DNA from: an uncultured Mitsuokella sp.
GTDB lineage: Bacteria > Bacillota > Negativicutes > Selenomonadales > Selenomonadaceae
Reading direction: 5' to 3'
Assembly: GCA_945873115.1 (NCBI GenBank)
Contig: CAMCBT010000016.1
Location: 1-36,014, forward strand
Length of the DNA: 36,014 bases
The notes beneath the pieces are model-generated. The model had not been told where the DNA came from, did not search any database, and was given only the letters and a program-made list of their open reading frames with translations. The position numbers and the translations under genes are program-made. Positions 1 to 7,678 of this stretch are shown piece after piece (within the stretch, counting starts at the first letter, position 1; each line of letters starts with the position of its first letter).

Positions 1-2
1 AA

Positions 3-77
3 TGGAGCGGAAAACGAGGCTCGAACTCGCGACCCCCACCTTGGCAAGGTGATGCTCTACCACTGAGCTACTTCCGC
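3..77 (-). tRNA. tRNA-Gly(GCC), copy 2 of a tandem pair
   Basis: Read on the minus strand this folds as a full cloverleaf: acceptor GCGGAAG pairs with the 3' arm before U73 and an encoded CCA, the D arm carries AGTGGTAGA, the T arm carries TTCGAGC, and the anticodon loop TTGCCAA places GCC at positions 34-36, which reads GGC/GGU glycine codons. The sequence is identical to the copy at 82-156 and lies 4 nt (AAAA) after it in the direction of transcription. The first two bases of the window (AA) match the end of that spacer, so a further copy may lie to the left. Confidence 0.97.
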
Positions 78-81
78 AAAA

Positions 82-156
82 TGGAGCGGAAAACGAGGCT
101 CGAACTCGCGACCCCCACCTTGGCAAGGTGATGCTCTACCACTGAGCTACTTCCGC
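82..156 (-). tRNA. tRNA-Gly(GCC), promoter-proximal copy
   Basis: Identical to the downstream copy at 3-77, with anticodon GCC and CCA encoded. It is first in the transcript: a perfect consensus promoter lies upstream and gives a leader of about 25 nt. The 79-nt unit (tRNA plus AAAA spacer) is exactly repeated, showing recent duplication or ongoing homogenisation of the tRNA-Gly array. Confidence 0.97.
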
Positions 157-188
157 AACATTGCCGTCATCGGTTGACTGCAAGAAAT

Positions 189-217
189 ATTATAGCCATT
201 CACCCTGCACATGTCAA
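189..217 (-). promoter_or_regulatory. Consensus sigma70 promoter of the tRNA-Gly genes
   Basis: On the minus strand there is TTGACA (217-212), a 17-nt spacer, and TATAAT (194-189), which is a 12/12 match to the housekeeping consensus at optimal spacing. The predicted start near 182 is about 25 nt before the first tRNA. A promoter this strong fits a stable RNA operon. Confidence 0.9.
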
Positions 218-293
218 GAACTTTTTTGTAAATCGCCAACGTAATCTGGAAACAGTGACACCAATGGAAAAATAGCAACTTGCGGCATAAAAT

Positions 294-320
294 AGTCGGC
301 AAACATATTGTCTGCCGACT
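294..320 (-). terminator. Hairpin, possible terminator 3' of the chemoreceptor
   Basis: AGTCGGCA (294-301) and TGCCGACT (313-320) form an 8-bp perfect stem with an 11-nt loop. The minus-strand side is followed by ATTTTATG, and the plus-strand side by AAGAATTTTT, so it could stop transcription either way. It lies about 190 nt beyond the chemoreceptor stop. The U tracts are imperfect, hence moderate confidence. Confidence 0.45.
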
Positions 321-448
321 AAGAATTTTTATATGATTTTGCTGTCCTCTTGACTGGGAGCACATCATTTTAGTATGAAACCCCAAGAAGTCAAGCCGCA
401 GGCGCAGACTGATTGGCTGGTTTCTTGCAAGGGCGGCGCACAAGACCC

Positions 449-475
449 GCAAGTGGACGTTTGTGCGTGTAGTTT
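449..475 (-). repeat. 27-bp dispersed repeat, left copy
   Basis: The minus-strand sequence here (AAACTACACGCAC...GTCCACTTGC) is identical over 27 nt to the plus strand at 35988-36014. It begins 30 nt after the stop codon of the chemoreceptor and has the same orientation relative to that gene as the other copy has to the CNNM/CorC gene. The true length is unknown because the other copy is cut by the window edge. Confidence 0.85.
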
Positions 476-505
476 CCTACGAAACAGTCCCTAATTTTTG
501 GCAGC

Positions 506-2512
506 TCACTTCAAGCGGAACTTGGCTACGGCATTCTTGAGCTCGTCTGCCATGTGGGAGAGCTGGCTCGAGGCCGCTGCAATCTCCTCGATGGTGGCCG
601 ATTGCTCCTCGCCGGAGGCGGAGACGTTCTGGGTCTCGCCTGCCAGCTTGTCTGCGATTTCCTCAATCCTGTTGACAGCCTCCACAATCTGGTTGCCGCC
701 CTCGCCCGCCTTGCGGATGGCCTGCACCGACTCGTCGATGCGCTCGGAGAGGGTCGAAATTTGACCCACAATCTTCGTGAAGGCATCGCCCGCCTCATGG
801 ACGGCCTGGACGGAGGTGGAGGTGATTTCATTGCCCTTCTGCATGGAGGTCACTGCCTCCTCCGTGCGCTTCTGGATCTCGCCGATGAGGGTGGAAATCT
901 TGCTGGCGGCCGTAGCCGACTGCTCCGCGAGCTTCCGCACCTCGTCCGCCACGACGCTGAAGCCACGACCCTGCTCGCCGGCTCGGGCTGCCTCGATGGC
1001 GGCGTTCAGTGCCAAAAGGTTCGTCTGATCGGCGATGCCGGATATGGTCTCCACAATCTCGCCAATCTCCCGGGACTGGTCGCCCAGGATTTGGATGACC
1101 TCCGTGGAGGACTTGACGGACTCCTCCAGGCTCGTCATGCTGGAGACGGAGCGCTCGACAATCTCCGTGCCCTCGTGCGCCATTTCCCGCGTCTTTGCAG
1201 AGGCGGTGACAATCTCATCGGAGTTCGTAGCCAGCTTCTTCAGGTGCTCATTCAGCTCCCCTGCGGCGTGGAGCACCCCGCCGAGGGTATCCTTCTGCTC
1301 CTGGGCGCCTTCTGCCACCTTCACAATGGACTCGGCGATCTGGGTCGCCACATCTGCCGTCTGGGTGGAGTTCTCCCGGAGATGGTCCGAGGACTCGGCC
1401 ACCGAGTCCGCCTGGCTCCGGACACCCTTCATGACCTTCGAGAGCTTCTCCGCCATGCCGTTGCAGTCCCGGGCGAGAAGGCCAATCTCATCCTCCGAGT
1501 CCACCGTGAGCGGCGAGCCCGTGAGGTCGCCCTCCTCGATCTGGCGCAGGCGGCCCTGCACCGCCGTGAGGGGTGCCAGCATGCGGCGGAAGTAGGCAAA
1601 GGCGATGAACGTGACGATGACGAGAACGACGATGCCGAGAATGACGGCGGAGAAGGTGGCCTTCGTGATGGCACCGGAGATGGGCCCGAGCTCATTTGCC
1701 ATAGCGATCATGCCGATGATCTTGCCATCCGCATCCTTCAGCGGTGCGTAGGCCGCGAGATAGTCCGTGCCCTCGAGGGTCAGCGGATTCACAATCGTGC
1801 CGCCGGACTCCTCCACCTGGGAGAGGACATTTGCGTCCGTCTCCTTATACTCCTTGACGGGCTGTCCATCGGAGCCCTTCAGGGAGGTGGCGATCATCTC
1901 ATCCTTCAGGAAGGCCATCATGTCCGCGCCAAACATGGTCTTTGCCATCTCGGCAATCTCGTTTTTGCTGACCACGTAGCCCGTGGAGACGACGCCGATG
2001 AGCTGCTTGTTCGCATTGTAGACCGGCGCACCAGCCCGGACGGAGAGGCGGACCGTCTTTCCCTCTTCCAGCGTCACAAAGGCCTTGCCGCTCATGGCTT
2101 CCTTCACATTCTGCTGGTTGGCGATGCTGTCATCCGGCTTTGGCACCTTCGTGGGCTGGTGGGTGCGGATGAGGGTGCGGCCCTTCGGATCCGTCAGCAC
2201 CATGTAGTCCAGGCCCCCGTCCTTCATGAGGGGCTGGGTGGCTGCGAGCATCTGCTGGAAGTCCCCGGACTCGATGGCGGCCACCACCTTCGGGTCGTCG
2301 GCCACCACCTTCGCACTGCCGAGAGCATTCTTCTCATAGATTTCCATCAAATGGCTCACGCCCTCTGCGGAGGAGGTAAGCTCCGTGCCGTACTGGTCAT
2401 ACAGCGAGCTTCGCATGGTGTAGACGGAGAAGCCCGTCAGCACCACTGCCAAGACAAGGAGGCTTGCCACGAGCCCCGAACACATCTTGAACAAGAATCC
2501 TTTTGTATTCAT
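506..2512 (-). CDS. Methyl-accepting chemotaxis protein with periplasmic Cache domain
   Basis: This is a transmembrane chemoreceptor of 668 residues. A first membrane helix (about 7-31) is followed by a periplasmic Cache-like sensor (about 35-280), with [14 protein letters not shown] and a second half containing [17 protein letters not shown] typical of Cache folds. A second membrane helix (about 286-308), a HAMP linker (about 309-362) and a long cytoplasmic signalling coiled coil follow. The conserved hairpin tip that contacts CheA/CheW is seen at about 484-531 ([20 protein letters not shown], then [13 protein letters not shown]). The ligand cannot be told from sequence, though Cache domains often bind small carboxylates or amino acids. 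The start ATG has AGAAGGAAA just upstream. No che genes are adjacent, so it is an orphan receptor; no sigma28 promoter was recognised upstream. Confidence 0.95.
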   Translation of the reverse strand: MNTKGFLFKMCSGLVASLLVLAVVLTGFSVYTMRSSLYDQYGTELTSSAEGVSHLMEIYEKNALGSAKVVADDPKVVAAIESGDFQQMLAATQPLMKDGGLDYMVLTDPKGRTLIRTHQPTKVPKPDDSIANQQNVKEAMSGKAFVTLEEGKTVRLSVRAGAPVYNANKQLIGVVSTGYVVSKNEIAEMAKTMFGADMMAFLKDEMIATSLKGSDGQPVKEYKETDANVLSQVEESGGTIVNPLTLEGTDYLAAYAPLKDADGKIIGMIAMANELGPISGAITKATFSAVILGIVVLVIVTFIAFAYFRRMLAPLTAVQGRLRQIEEGDLTGSPLTVDSEDEIGLLARDCNGMAEKLSKVMKGVRSQADSVAESSDHLRENSTQTADVATQIAESIVKVAEGAQEQKDTLGGVLHAAGELNEHLKKLATNSDEIVTASAKTREMAHEGTEIVERSVSSMTSLEESVKSSTEVIQILGDQSREIGEIVETISGIADQTNLLALNAAIEAARAGEQGRGFSVVADEVRKLAEQSATAASKISTLIGEIQKRTEEAVTSMQKGNEITSTSVQAVHEAGDAFTKIVGQISTLSERIDESVQAIRKAGEGGNQIVEAVNRIEEIADKLAGETQNVSASGEEQSATIEEIAAASSQLSHMADELKNAVAKFRLK

Positions 2513-2723
2513 AATTTCCTTCTTTCTGATCCTCTAACTTCCTGACTCCCATCCTTTACATCACGATATTCCTGTAGGTGCATGCCTCCTCTTCTCCCAT
2601 TCTCGAAAGCTTGACTGCCTCTCCGGGCAGATATTTGGATTGTGTGTGGGATTACATTTCTCTTATGTGTTCTCCACCCTCCCCAAAAATCCTGCTTTTT
2701 TTGAAAAAACCAAGAAGACAACC

Positions 2724-2756
2724 ACAAAAAAGTCCCCCGGATAATCCTGGGGGACT
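2724..2756 (-). terminator. Intrinsic terminator after tRNA-Ser
   Basis: AGTCCCCC (2731-2738) pairs with GGGGGACT (2749-2756), with a GG/CC extension inside. The minus-strand transcript then runs into TTTTTT (2730-2725). It lies 8 nt past the CCA end of tRNA-Ser and would also catch read-through from the aroF operon. Confidence 0.9.
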
Positions 2757-2764
2757 GTGCATTC

Positions 2765-2853
2765 TGGCAGAGAGGGTGGGATTCGAACCCACGGTGGCTC
2801 ATCACCACACTTGATTTCGAGTCAAGCACCTTCGACCACTCGGACACCTCTCC
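2765..2853 (-). tRNA. tRNA-Ser(CGA)
   Basis: An 89-nt class II tRNA on the minus strand: acceptor GGAGAGG, a long variable arm (GTGGTGATGAGCCAC region) as expected for serine, a TTCGAAT T loop and an encoded CCA. The anticodon loop CTCGAAA gives CGA, which reads UCG codons. It has its own promoter directly after the aroF stop codon and an intrinsic terminator just behind it. Confidence 0.95.
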
Positions 2854-2882
2854 AATAGGCTCGCACATTGCGAACACGAAAG

Positions 2883-2912
2883 AGTATAGCATAAAAGAGG
2901 CGTCCCTGTAAA
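2883..2912 (-). promoter_or_regulatory. Promoter of tRNA-Ser
   Basis: On the minus strand TTTACA (2912-2907) and TATACT (2888-2883) are separated by 18 nt, with an extended -10 TG (TGCTATACT). The predicted start near 2876 is about 23 nt before the tRNA. The -35 lies only 12 nt past the aroF stop. Confidence 0.75.
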
Positions 2913-2923
2913 GACTAAAAAAC

Positions 2924-3955
2924 TTAAATATCCATGGGGACGATATTTTCTTCCTTCATGAAGACGGCGAGCTTCTGCACGCCCCGCATGACCTCCTGAT
3001 AGTTCTCCGGGGTCAGGGACTGGGGGCCGTCGGACAGTGCCTTCGCCGGGTTCGGATGGACCTCCATCATGAGGCCGTCGGCACCGGCGGCGATGGCGGC
3101 GAAGGCCATGGGCTTCACCATGCGCCACTTGCCCGTGCCGTGGCTGGGATCCACGATGATGGGCAGGTGGGAAAGATGCTTGATGGCGGCCACCGCCGAG
3201 AGGTCGAGGGTATTGCGGGTATAGGTCTCATAGGTGCGGATGCCCCGCTCGCAGAAGACCACGTTCGGGTTGCCGGCATTCATGATGTACTCGGCGGCGT
3301 TGAGCCACTCGTCGAGGGTCGCGGCGAGGCCCCGCTTCAGAAGGACGGGCTTTCCGCACTTGCCCACCTCCTTCAGGAGGCCGAAGTTCTGCATATTCCG
3401 GGCGCCCACCTGGAGCATATCCGCGTAGTGGGCCACCCGGTCGATGGCCTCCACCGTGGTGACCTCCGTGACGATCCGGAGCCCCGTGCGTTCCCGGGCC
3501 TCCGCCAGGTACTCCAGGCCCTTCTCCTCCAGGCCCTGGAAGGAATAGGGGCTCGTCCGGGGCTTGTAGGCGCCGCCCCGGAGGAACTGGGCACCGGCGG
3601 CCTTCACGATATCCGCCGCCTCGAAGAGCTGCTCCTTCGACTCCACGGCGCAGGGGCCTGCCATGACGACGGGAGTGCCACCGCCGATCTTTACGCCCGC
3701 CACGTCGATGACACTCGCCATCGGGTGGAACTCGCGGCTGGCGAGCTTGTAGCTCTTGGAGATGGCGACGCTCTGCTCCACGCCCGCCATGGCGTCGATG
3801 GGGACGGAGGCGAGGCGGGTCTTGTCGCCGATGACACCGACGATTTTCTGGCTCGCGCCCTCCATGACCTTCGCCTTGAGGCCTGCACCCTCCACGGCGG
3901 CGATGACCTCCTTGATGTTCTCATCCGTTGCGTCCGGATTCATGATGATGACCAT
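2924..3955 (-). CDS. aroF: 3-deoxy-7-phosphoheptulonate (DAHP) synthase, type I-beta with FL domain
   Basis: Catalyses the first step of the shikimate pathway, condensing phosphoenolpyruvate and erythrose 4-phosphate. From the chosen start the protein has 343 residues, matching the Thermotoga/Bacillus-type enzymes. An N-terminal ferredoxin-like (FL) regulatory domain (about 1-70, starting MVIIMNPDATDENI) is followed by the TIM barrel with GPCAVES (100-106), KPRTSPYSFQG and IVDPSHGTGK. The FL domain is known to mediate feedback inhibition by aromatic amino acids in this subfamily. The open frame extends 14 codons upstream into the end of pheA, but the ATG at 3955 has AGGAGC five bases upstream and gives the family N-terminus. 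It is the last gene of the exonuclease-pheA-aroF operon, 34 nt after the pheA stop. Confidence 0.95.
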   Translation of the reverse strand: MVIIMNPDATDENIKEVIAAVEGAGLKAKVMEGASQKIVGVIGDKTRLASVPIDAMAGVEQSVAISKSYKLASREFHPMASVIDVAGVKIGGGTPVVMAGPCAVESKEQLFEAADIVKAAGAQFLRGGAYKPRTSPYSFQGLEEKGLEYLAEARERTGLRIVTEVTTVEAIDRVAHYADMLQVGARNMQNFGLLKEVGKCGKPVLLKRGLAATLDEWLNAAEYIMNAGNPNVVFCERGIRTYETYTRNTLDLSAVAAIKHLSHLPIIVDPSHGTGKWRMVKPMAFAAIAAGADGLMMEVHPNPAKALSDGPQSLTPENYQEVMRGVQKLAVFMKEENIVPMDI

Positions 3956-3989
3956 AGGTTGCTCCTGTTCTTTCGTTGTCACGTAAAAT

Positions 3990-4850
3990 CTATGCAATAA
4001 TCAGGGGAAACTTCCCAAGAGATCGCAGCCAAATGCATTTCTCCCCCACGGCCGCAAGGGCGGCTTTGAGGGCCTTCTCGTCGCAGCCCAGCTCCAGGTC
4101 AAAGAAGAAGATATAGGCCCCGAGCGTCGTGCGAGCGGGCCTCGACTCGATGCGGGTCATGTTGATGCCCCGCTGAGCGAACTCCTTCAATACCTCGTAG
4201 AGGGCGCCGGGGCGGGTGCCGTCCATCTGGCAGATGACGAGCATCTTCGTGGCCGTATCGAGGGGATCCGCCCCCTCCCGCCTGACCAGCTGGAAGAAAC
4301 GGGTGGCGTTTGCCATATTGTCCTGGATCTCCGTGGCGAGGGTATGGAGGCCGTTGAGCTCACCGGCCCGCTCGGTGCAGATGGCCGCCCAGCCGGAGGA
4401 GGCGGATTCAGCCGCCACCAGCTCCGCCGCCCGGGCGGTGCTCGTCGTCTTTATGAGCTCAGCCTGGGGGAAGTGCTCCCGGAGGTAGGCCCGGCACTGG
4501 GAGATGGGCTGGGGATGGGAGAGAATGCGCCGCACCTCGGCCGCCTCGCACCTTGCCACCAGGTGGTTGTGGACGGGCCAGACCAGCTCCCGCAGGACGG
4601 AGAGGGCGTCGCTATGGGCGAGGGTGTCCAATGTGATGTTAACGGAGCCCTCCAGGGAGTTTTCCACCGGCACCAGGGCGCTCTCCGTCTCCCCCTCCTC
4701 CACCGCCTGAATGGTGGCAAAGATATCCGGATAGATGACGAGTTCCAGAGGCTCCGATAGCTTAGCGGCCAGGTATCTTGCCGCCGCCTCGCTATGGGTG
4801 CCCAAGGGCCCCAGGACGGCCATGCGGCCTGCGCCTTTTTCCTTAGGCAT
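3990..4850 (-). CDS. pheA: Prephenate dehydratase
   Basis: Converts prephenate to phenylpyruvate for phenylalanine synthesis. The 286 residues form a monofunctional enzyme: the catalytic domain (about 10-185) has PVENSLEGSV (61-70) and the TRF motif inside NATRFF (181-186), whose threonine is catalytic in the family. A C-terminal ACT domain (about 200-280) has ESRP (235-238), the phenylalanine-binding signature used for feedback inhibition. The start ATG overlaps the exonuclease stop by 8 nt, with GGAG seven bases upstream, so translation is probably coupled. No chorismate mutase domain is fused. Confidence 0.95.
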   Translation of the reverse strand: MPKEKGAGRMAVLGPLGTHSEAAARYLAAKLSEPLELVIYPDIFATIQAVEEGETESALVPVENSLEGSVNITLDTLAHSDALSVLRELVWPVHNHLVARCEAAEVRRILSHPQPISQCRAYLREHFPQAELIKTTSTARAAELVAAESASSGWAAICTERAGELNGLHTLATEIQDNMANATRFFQLVRREGADPLDTATKMLVICQMDGTRPGALYEVLKEFAQRGINMTRIESRPARTTLGAYIFFFDLELGCDEKALKAALAAVGEKCIWLRSLGKFPLIIA

Positions 4851-5514
4851 CGCCCAGCTCCTTCAGCTTCATGAGCTCCGGATAGAGGTCGCCGATGGAG
4901 TCCGTGAGGGTGTCCTTCGGATGGAGGATTTCCATTACCGGCTCCATGGTCCTTCGGAATTTCTCCTCGTCCTGCATGAGGGTGAGGATGGCGCTCGTAT
5001 TGATGGCATCGTCGAGGGCCGTATGCTGGGTGCCCTCAAACTTGTGGTCGATGGCCCCCAGGGCGTGCTCCAGGGCCAGGTTGTGGTGGAGCCCCAGGCG
5101 ATTGTCAAACTCGTGCTGGAGATCGACCCAACGGACATCAAGCCAGCTGGTGTCGAAGTCCGGCAGCTTGAAGCGGCACTCGCTCCGAATCTGCTTGATG
5201 TCCGAGAGGCTCCAGGAGTAGATCTTCACGTCCTGGTCGTTTCCCACCCAGTCGAGGAAGGACCGGAAGGCCTCCGCGTAGCAGGGCTTTCCCTCCACCT
5301 TTGCCATGGTGATGCCTGTGAGCGCCGTAATCTGCTTCCTGAGGGGGCCGTACTCGGGGCACACGTAGGTCTGGAAGGTGTCCTCCTGCTTGAAATCCTC
5401 TCCAAGGCGCACAGCACCTATCTCGATGACCTCCTCATTGAGCTTCCTTCGCACCTCCCGATAGGTCCGATTTACGGGATTCATCTCCAAATCCACCACA
5501 ATATGCTTCATCAT
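4843..5514 (-). CDS. DEDDh-family 3'-5' exonuclease (KapD-like)
   Basis: A small RNase T/DnaQ-fold exonuclease of about 223 residues. The ExoI motif is VVDLEMNP near the N-terminus (acidic D and E for metal binding), ExoII is around YSWSLSDIKQI, and ExoIII is HTALDDA, giving the DEDDh catalytic set. It most resembles the stand-alone exonucleases annotated as KapD-like or 3'-5' exoribonucleases; whether the substrate is RNA or DNA cannot be told. The frame can also start at a GTG at 5523; ATG at 5514 or 5511 is more likely, as the family begins MKHIVVDLE, but no strong ribosome binding site decides this. It is the first gene of the aromatic operon and overlaps pheA by 8 nt, an odd partner for amino acid synthesis. 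Confidence 0.85.
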   Translation of the reverse strand: MMKHIVVDLEMNPVNRTYREVRRKLNEEVIEIGAVRLGEDFKQEDTFQTYVCPEYGPLRKQITALTGITMAKVEGKPCYAEAFRSFLDWVGNDQDVKIYSWSLSDIKQIRSECRFKLPDFDTSWLDVRWVDLQHEFDNRLGLHHNLALEHALGAIDHKFEGTQHTALDDAINTSAILTLMQDEEKFRRTMEPVMEILHPKDTLTDSIGDLYPELMKLKELGDA

Positions 5515-5593
5515 TTCCCGCACTTTCCCGCAGGGCGCCGCGCCCCATTTCCCGCGAATCGAGGGCCACAGCCCTCCAAGAACATACCCCTAT

Positions 5594-5622
5594 ATTGTAA
5601 AGGATTCTCGCCCGTCTTTCAA
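5594..5622 (-). promoter_or_regulatory. Promoter of the exonuclease-pheA-aroF operon
   Basis: On the minus strand TTGAAA (5622-5617), a 17-nt spacer and TACAAT (5599-5594) form a good sigma70 promoter. The predicted start near 5587 gives a leader of about 70 nt. No T-box or aromatic attenuator peptide was recognised in it. Confidence 0.7.
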
Positions 5623-5684
5623 TAGCTTGTTGCAGATTTCCCGCACGTCCACCGGCCCGTTTACATCCGTCTCGGAGACGCCCC

Positions 5685-5722
5685 CCGTCGCGCTACACGG
5701 CCACCTCCCTCCAGTGGGAGGC
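5685..5722 (+). repeat. GC-rich intergenic repeat, copy B
   Basis: About 38 bp align with 13625-13664: CCGTC, R, CGCT, W, C, R, CG, then CACCTCCCTCC, a short variable piece, and GGGAGRC. The CTCCC/GGGAG halves form a small dyad. A second block near 5760-5800 (CCCCCCTAGAGGGAGAC) resembles the last part of the other copy. This looks like a degenerate dispersed intergenic repeat family. Confidence 0.6.
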
Positions 5723-5838
5723 AAGCAAGAATGTTGCCATGCGGATGCGCGAAACCTCGTCCCCCCCCTAGAGGGAGACTTCAGGGTCAGGGGGAGTCTG
5801 GGAGAAAGCCGTTACGCGACCGGGGGAACGTGCGAGCC

Positions 5839-5863
5839 AAAAAGCCCGACCGATTGGTCGAGC
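5839..5863 (-). terminator. Intrinsic terminator of the glycosylation cassette
   Basis: GCCCGACC (5844-5851) and GGTCGAGC (5856-5863) pair over 8 bp with one G-U and a 4-nt loop. The minus-strand transcript continues into TTTTT (5843-5839). It lies directly after the stop codon of the GT41 gene. Confidence 0.85.
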
Positions 5864-5868
5864 TCGTC

Positions 5869-7587
5869 TTACGTATTGCAGAAGTCGCGCCATATCTTGC
5901 GATAGGCGGCTTCCAGCTCCTGCATGTATTGCTTTTTATTCATGAGGGCCGACTGGCGCACGTTGGCCCGGAGGCCGGAGTGGTAGGCTCCTATGAGTTC
6001 CGGGCTCCTCGCTATCTGCACGGCCCGGCGCACATAGTTGATGTCGTTTTCCACCAGGAGCTCCTCCACCCCCGCATTCCGGAGGATGGAGGCGCCAAAT
6101 CTTGCCCCGTGACTGCGGCCCCGAAGGGATATGACGGGCACCCCCATGTAGAGGGCCTCGCAGGTGGTGATGCCCCCGTTGTAGGGCATGGTGTCGAGGG
6201 CGATGTCCACCTCCCGGTAGGACTCCAGATAGTCGGGGCTGTAGGGGCGAAGGTCCACCCGCCCGCTCTCGATGCCAAGATGCGCGAGCCGCTCCCGGAT
6301 GATTTTCTCCCCGGAGGGGATGGATGCCAGCTTGTTCTTGAGAAGCAGCCTCGCCCCCGGCACCTGGTCGAGGATTCCCCGCCAGAGAAGGATGGTCTCG
6401 TCTGTGACCTTCGCGAAGTTGTTGAAGCAGCCGAAGGTCACGTAGCCATTGCGGAGTACCGGGGCCTCCAGGGCGGCGAGGGGCATTTCCCGCACGAGGC
6501 CGGGGGCGTAGCAGAGATGGGAGTGCGGCAGACGCAGGGCCTTTTCCACGAAGGCCTGCTCCGCCGAGTCCCCCTCCGGCATAGTCACATTGTCCGCCAG
6601 GAAGTAGTCCACAGTGGATAGGCCCGTGGTGGCCATGTAGCCGATGCCCGAGATCTGCACGGGGGCCGGCCGATAGGCCAGGATGGGAAGTGCCGTCCCC
6701 TGGGTGTGGCCGGAGAGGTCGAAGAGGATGTCGATGTGGTCCTCGGAGATAATCCGAGCCGCCGTCCTAGGAGACCTGCCCGAGAGGTCCCGATAGGCTA
6801 TAGGGGCCGTCTGGATGCGCTTCGTCACCGCGTCCCTTCGGCCGAGGCCGTAGAGGTGGACGGAGAAATGGCTGCTGTCGAAGAAGCGGATCATGGGCTC
6901 CAGGAAGGAGGCCACCACGTGCTCCCGGAAGTCCGGGGAGATGTAGCCGATGGAAAGCTTCTTCTCTGGAAGCTTCGCCGCCTCGGCGTGGGGATAGGGG
7001 GTGACGCCCATGAGGGTCTCGAAGCGCTTTGCGAGGGCCAGGGACTCGCCGGGGCCCTGCATGCGGTAGTTCCGGAGGAAGAGCTCCTTGCTGTAGAGGA
7101 CGGCCCTTGCGAGGGGGTCGTCTGCAAGCTCGGAGGCCTTGTGGACGGTCTCTGCCGCCGTCTCGGGGTTGGCGGCGAGGTACTCCCCGTCCGTGAGCCA
7201 GCCGTAGGCCTTCCGAAGGATATTGCGGAGGATGAGGGCATTGCCGCTCTCCGGGTCGAAGCCACTTAGCTCCTTTTCTGCCTGCTCTGTGAGTGCATGG
7301 AGGGCAGGAAGCTCCTCGTCTAGGCGAAATTCCGCCGCGGCGACGCCAGCCTTTACGAGGGCAGCGCGCAGGTGCTTTGGGTTGCTCTTCAGGACTTCGC
7401 CGGATAGGGTGGCGGCCTCGTCGCGCTCGCCGGAGTAGAGGGCGGCCTCCGCCATGACGGCCACGCCCTCGAGGCGGCCGTCTGCAGTATCGTAGAGCTC
7501 ATGGGCCGCTGCGCGCATGCCCATCAGATCCCCATCGGCGGCAAACTTATCCGCCAGCTTTAGCCAATTTCGCGTCTCATCCGTCAT
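5869..7587 (-). CDS. SPINDLY-type O-linked N-acetylglucosamine transferase (TPR + GT41)
   Basis: A soluble glycosyltransferase of 572 residues that by family transfers a sugar, usually GlcNAc from UDP-GlcNAc, to Ser/Thr of proteins. The N-terminal ~200 residues are helical TPR-like repeats (for example around 20-75 and 140-190). The GT41 catalytic part has SPDFREHVVASF (217-228), with the His in the position of the OGT catalytic-site His, DLSGHT (290-295), TFGCFNN (384-390) and DTMPYNGGITTCEAL (465-479), the nucleotide-sugar binding signature. The start ATG has AGGTGAG upstream. It is the last gene of a leftward cassette with a StrF-type glycosyltransferase and a methyltransferase-like protein. 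In related bacteria such genes modify flagellin or surface proteins; the acceptor is not encoded here. Confidence 0.92.
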   Translation of the reverse strand: MTDETRNWLKLADKFAADGDLMGMRAAAHELYDTADGRLEGVAVMAEAALYSGERDEAATLSGEVLKSNPKHLRAALVKAGVAAAEFRLDEELPALHALTEQAEKELSGFDPESGNALILRNILRKAYGWLTDGEYLAANPETAAETVHKASELADDPLARAVLYSKELFLRNYRMQGPGESLALAKRFETLMGVTPYPHAEAAKLPEKKLSIGYISPDFREHVVASFLEPMIRFFDSSHFSVHLYGLGRRDAVTKRIQTAPIAYRDLSGRSPRTAARIISEDHIDILFDLSGHTQGTALPILAYRPAPVQISGIGYMATTGLSTVDYFLADNVTMPEGDSAEQAFVEKALRLPHSHLCYAPGLVREMPLAALEAPVLRNGYVTFGCFNNFAKVTDETILLWRGILDQVPGARLLLKNKLASIPSGEKIIRERLAHLGIESGRVDLRPYSPDYLESYREVDIALDTMPYNGGITTCEALYMGVPVISLRGRSHGARFGASILRNAGVEELLVENDINYVRRAVQIARSPELIGAYHSGLRANVRQSALMNKKQYMQELEAAYRKIWRDFCNT

Positions 7588-7678
7588 GCTTTCTCACCTA
7601 AATGTGCTCTTCTTAGTTACGTCGGGTACGTGTGCCCCCACGCGATCCTACTTCATCATATTCTACTCATTTTCTGTG

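Larger units (their letters stand above)
218..505. other. Non-coding stretch between the tRNA promoter and the chemoreceptor
   Basis: No convincing gene is present. A 101-codon open frame crosses this stretch on the minus strand, but it runs through the tRNA promoter and has no recognisable domain. The stretch holds a hairpin (294-320) and a copy of the 27-bp repeat (449-475). The part around 330-395 (ATGATGTGCTCCC followed by AGAGGACAG on the minus strand) weakly recalls IS3/IS150-type element ends; this is a guess from memory, not a demonstrated homology. Confidence 0.4.
5524..5868. other. Intergenic stretch with promoter, hairpins, repeat and terminator
   Basis: No gene is seen. The part next to the exonuclease is its 5' leader, with two small hairpins: GGGCG/CGCCC (5533-5545) and GAGGGC/GCCCTC (5561-5576). 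The middle holds a GC-rich repeat related to one near 13.6 kb (5685-5722) followed by a second related block around 5760-5800. The right end holds the terminator of the glycosylation cassette. Confidence 0.7.

Noticed and set aside
147-452. 101-codon open frame on the minus strand left of the chemoreceptor
   Set aside because: It crosses the perfect tRNA promoter and the start of the tRNA transcript, lacks a good ribosome binding site and shows no domain.
554-2545. Long plus-strand open frame opposite the chemoreceptor gene
   Set aside because: It is the antisense shadow of a clearly conserved MCP; composition (Gly/His/Leu-rich) is typical of GC-rich antisense frames.
5524-5593. T-box or aromatic attenuator before the exonuclease-pheA-aroF operon
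   Set aside because: No T-box sequence, leader peptide rich in Phe/Tyr/Trp, or terminator/antiterminator pair is visible.
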